64,000 nt of DNA from Rhizorhabdus wittichii RW1 (lineage in GTDB: Bacteria; Pseudomonadota; Alphaproteobacteria; Sphingomonadales; Sphingomonadaceae), in NCBI GenBank assembly GCA_000016765.1, contig CP000699.1, positions 248,001 through 312,000 on the forward strand, read 5' to 3'. The translations under genes and the position numbers were made by a program. The notes beneath the pieces are model-generated. The model was not told the origin of the DNA, made no database searches, and worked only from the letters and a program-made list of their open reading frames with translations. This document shows positions 63,704 through 64,000 of this stretch, piece by piece (within the stretch, counting starts at the first letter, position 1; each line of letters begins with the position of its first letter).

Positions 63704-64000
63704 ATGGACCGGATCGACTTCAGCGGGCAGGTGGCGGTGGTGACCGGCGCGGGCGGGGCGCTCGGCGGCGCCTTCTGCCGCGAGCTGGCGCGACGCGGGG
63801 CGGCGGTCGTCGCCAACGACCTGGGCGGCAGCACCACCGGCGAGGGCGGGTCGGCCGACTATGCCGACGCGATCGTCCGCGAGCTGCGCGCGGCGGGCGC
63901 AAGGGCGGTCGCGAATTACGACAGCGTCGCCTCGGCGGCCGGCGGCCAGGCGATCGTCGATACCGCGCTCCGGCATTTCGGCCGGGTCGACATCGTCATC
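63704..64000 (+). CDS. Short-chain dehydrogenase/reductase, copy 2 (3' end outside window)
   Basis: The first 99 residues are visible. VAVVTGAGGALGGAFC is the NAD(P) motif and VVANDLGGSTTGEGGSADYADAIVRELRAAG matches the long acidic loop of (3R)-hydroxyacyl-CoA dehydrogenases in the multifunctional beta-oxidation enzyme 2 branch. The catalytic Ser and Tyr lie beyond the window. Start ATG 63704 has gagaggac upstream. It fits the CoA-thioester theme of the locus. Confidence 0.88.
   Translation, partial: MDRIDFSGQVAVVTGAGGALGGAFCRELARRGAAVVANDLGGSTTGEGGSADYADAIVRELRAAGARAVANYDSVASAAGGQAIVDTALRHFGRVDIVI

Overview
The window is high-GC DNA (roughly two-thirds G+C by eye) from an alphaproteobacterium, most likely a sphingomonad (Sphingomonas/Rhizorhabdus type). 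The evidence is the dusB-ntrBC-ntrYX-hfq-hflX block, a bifunctional ispDF, lipA followed by a RatA/COQ10-like gene, an outer-membrane TonB receptor next to a GntR regulator, and dispersed inverted repeats of a 'gtcattcc.gcgaaagc' type. No rRNA, tRNA, CRISPR array, prophage or insertion sequence was seen.

Layout. 1-14 kb is conserved core: the 3' end of lipA, ratA, pncC, ispDF, dusB, ntrB, ntrC, a small secreted protein inserted on the other strand, ntrY, ntrX, an hfq gene encoding two Hfq domains in one chain, hflX, and mazG coupled to a LysR regulator. 14-20 kb holds a polytopic membrane protein, a family 2 glycosyltransferase and a three-gene metal-chelate/cobalamin-type ABC importer. 20-31 kb holds a TelA pair, an apparently unannotated small-RNA-like transcript ending in a strong terminator, typA/bipA, a small zinc-ribbon protein and gltD-gltB. 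31-36 kb is an oxygen and stress block: a tandem UspA, a heme-PAS FixL, FixJ and a catalase. 36-43 kb has a NitT/TauT-type ABC system without a binding protein, a barrel-like secreted protein, a polyphosphate kinase 2 with a possible Pho box, and a Pit phosphate transporter.

From 43 kb to the end the DNA is accessory and catabolic. An amidohydrolase, a VOC protein, a TonB receptor, a GntR regulator and an SMP-30 lactonase lead into a tightly coupled operon: a UGSC-family protein with Cys in the selenocysteine position, its larger partner, an acyl-CoA ligase, a CaiB/BaiF CoA transferase and a sugar-isomerase-like TIM barrel. Next come a 2Fe-2S ferredoxin, a zinc alcohol dehydrogenase, a sulfotransferase, a second VOC protein, a second CoA transferase, enoyl-CoA hydratase, an Old Yellow Enzyme, a SnoaL-like protein, two SDRs and an atypical Gfo/Idh/MocA protein.

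Together the last 20 kb looks like an uptake-and-CoA-thioester degradation locus for an unidentified bulky organic substrate. Its set of protein families (ligase, BaiF-type transferases, flavin oxidoreductase, SnoaL-like dehydratase candidate, SDR) resembles the bile-acid bai toolkit. A 93-bp repeat occurs in opposite orientations on either side of the 54-62 kb part of this locus.
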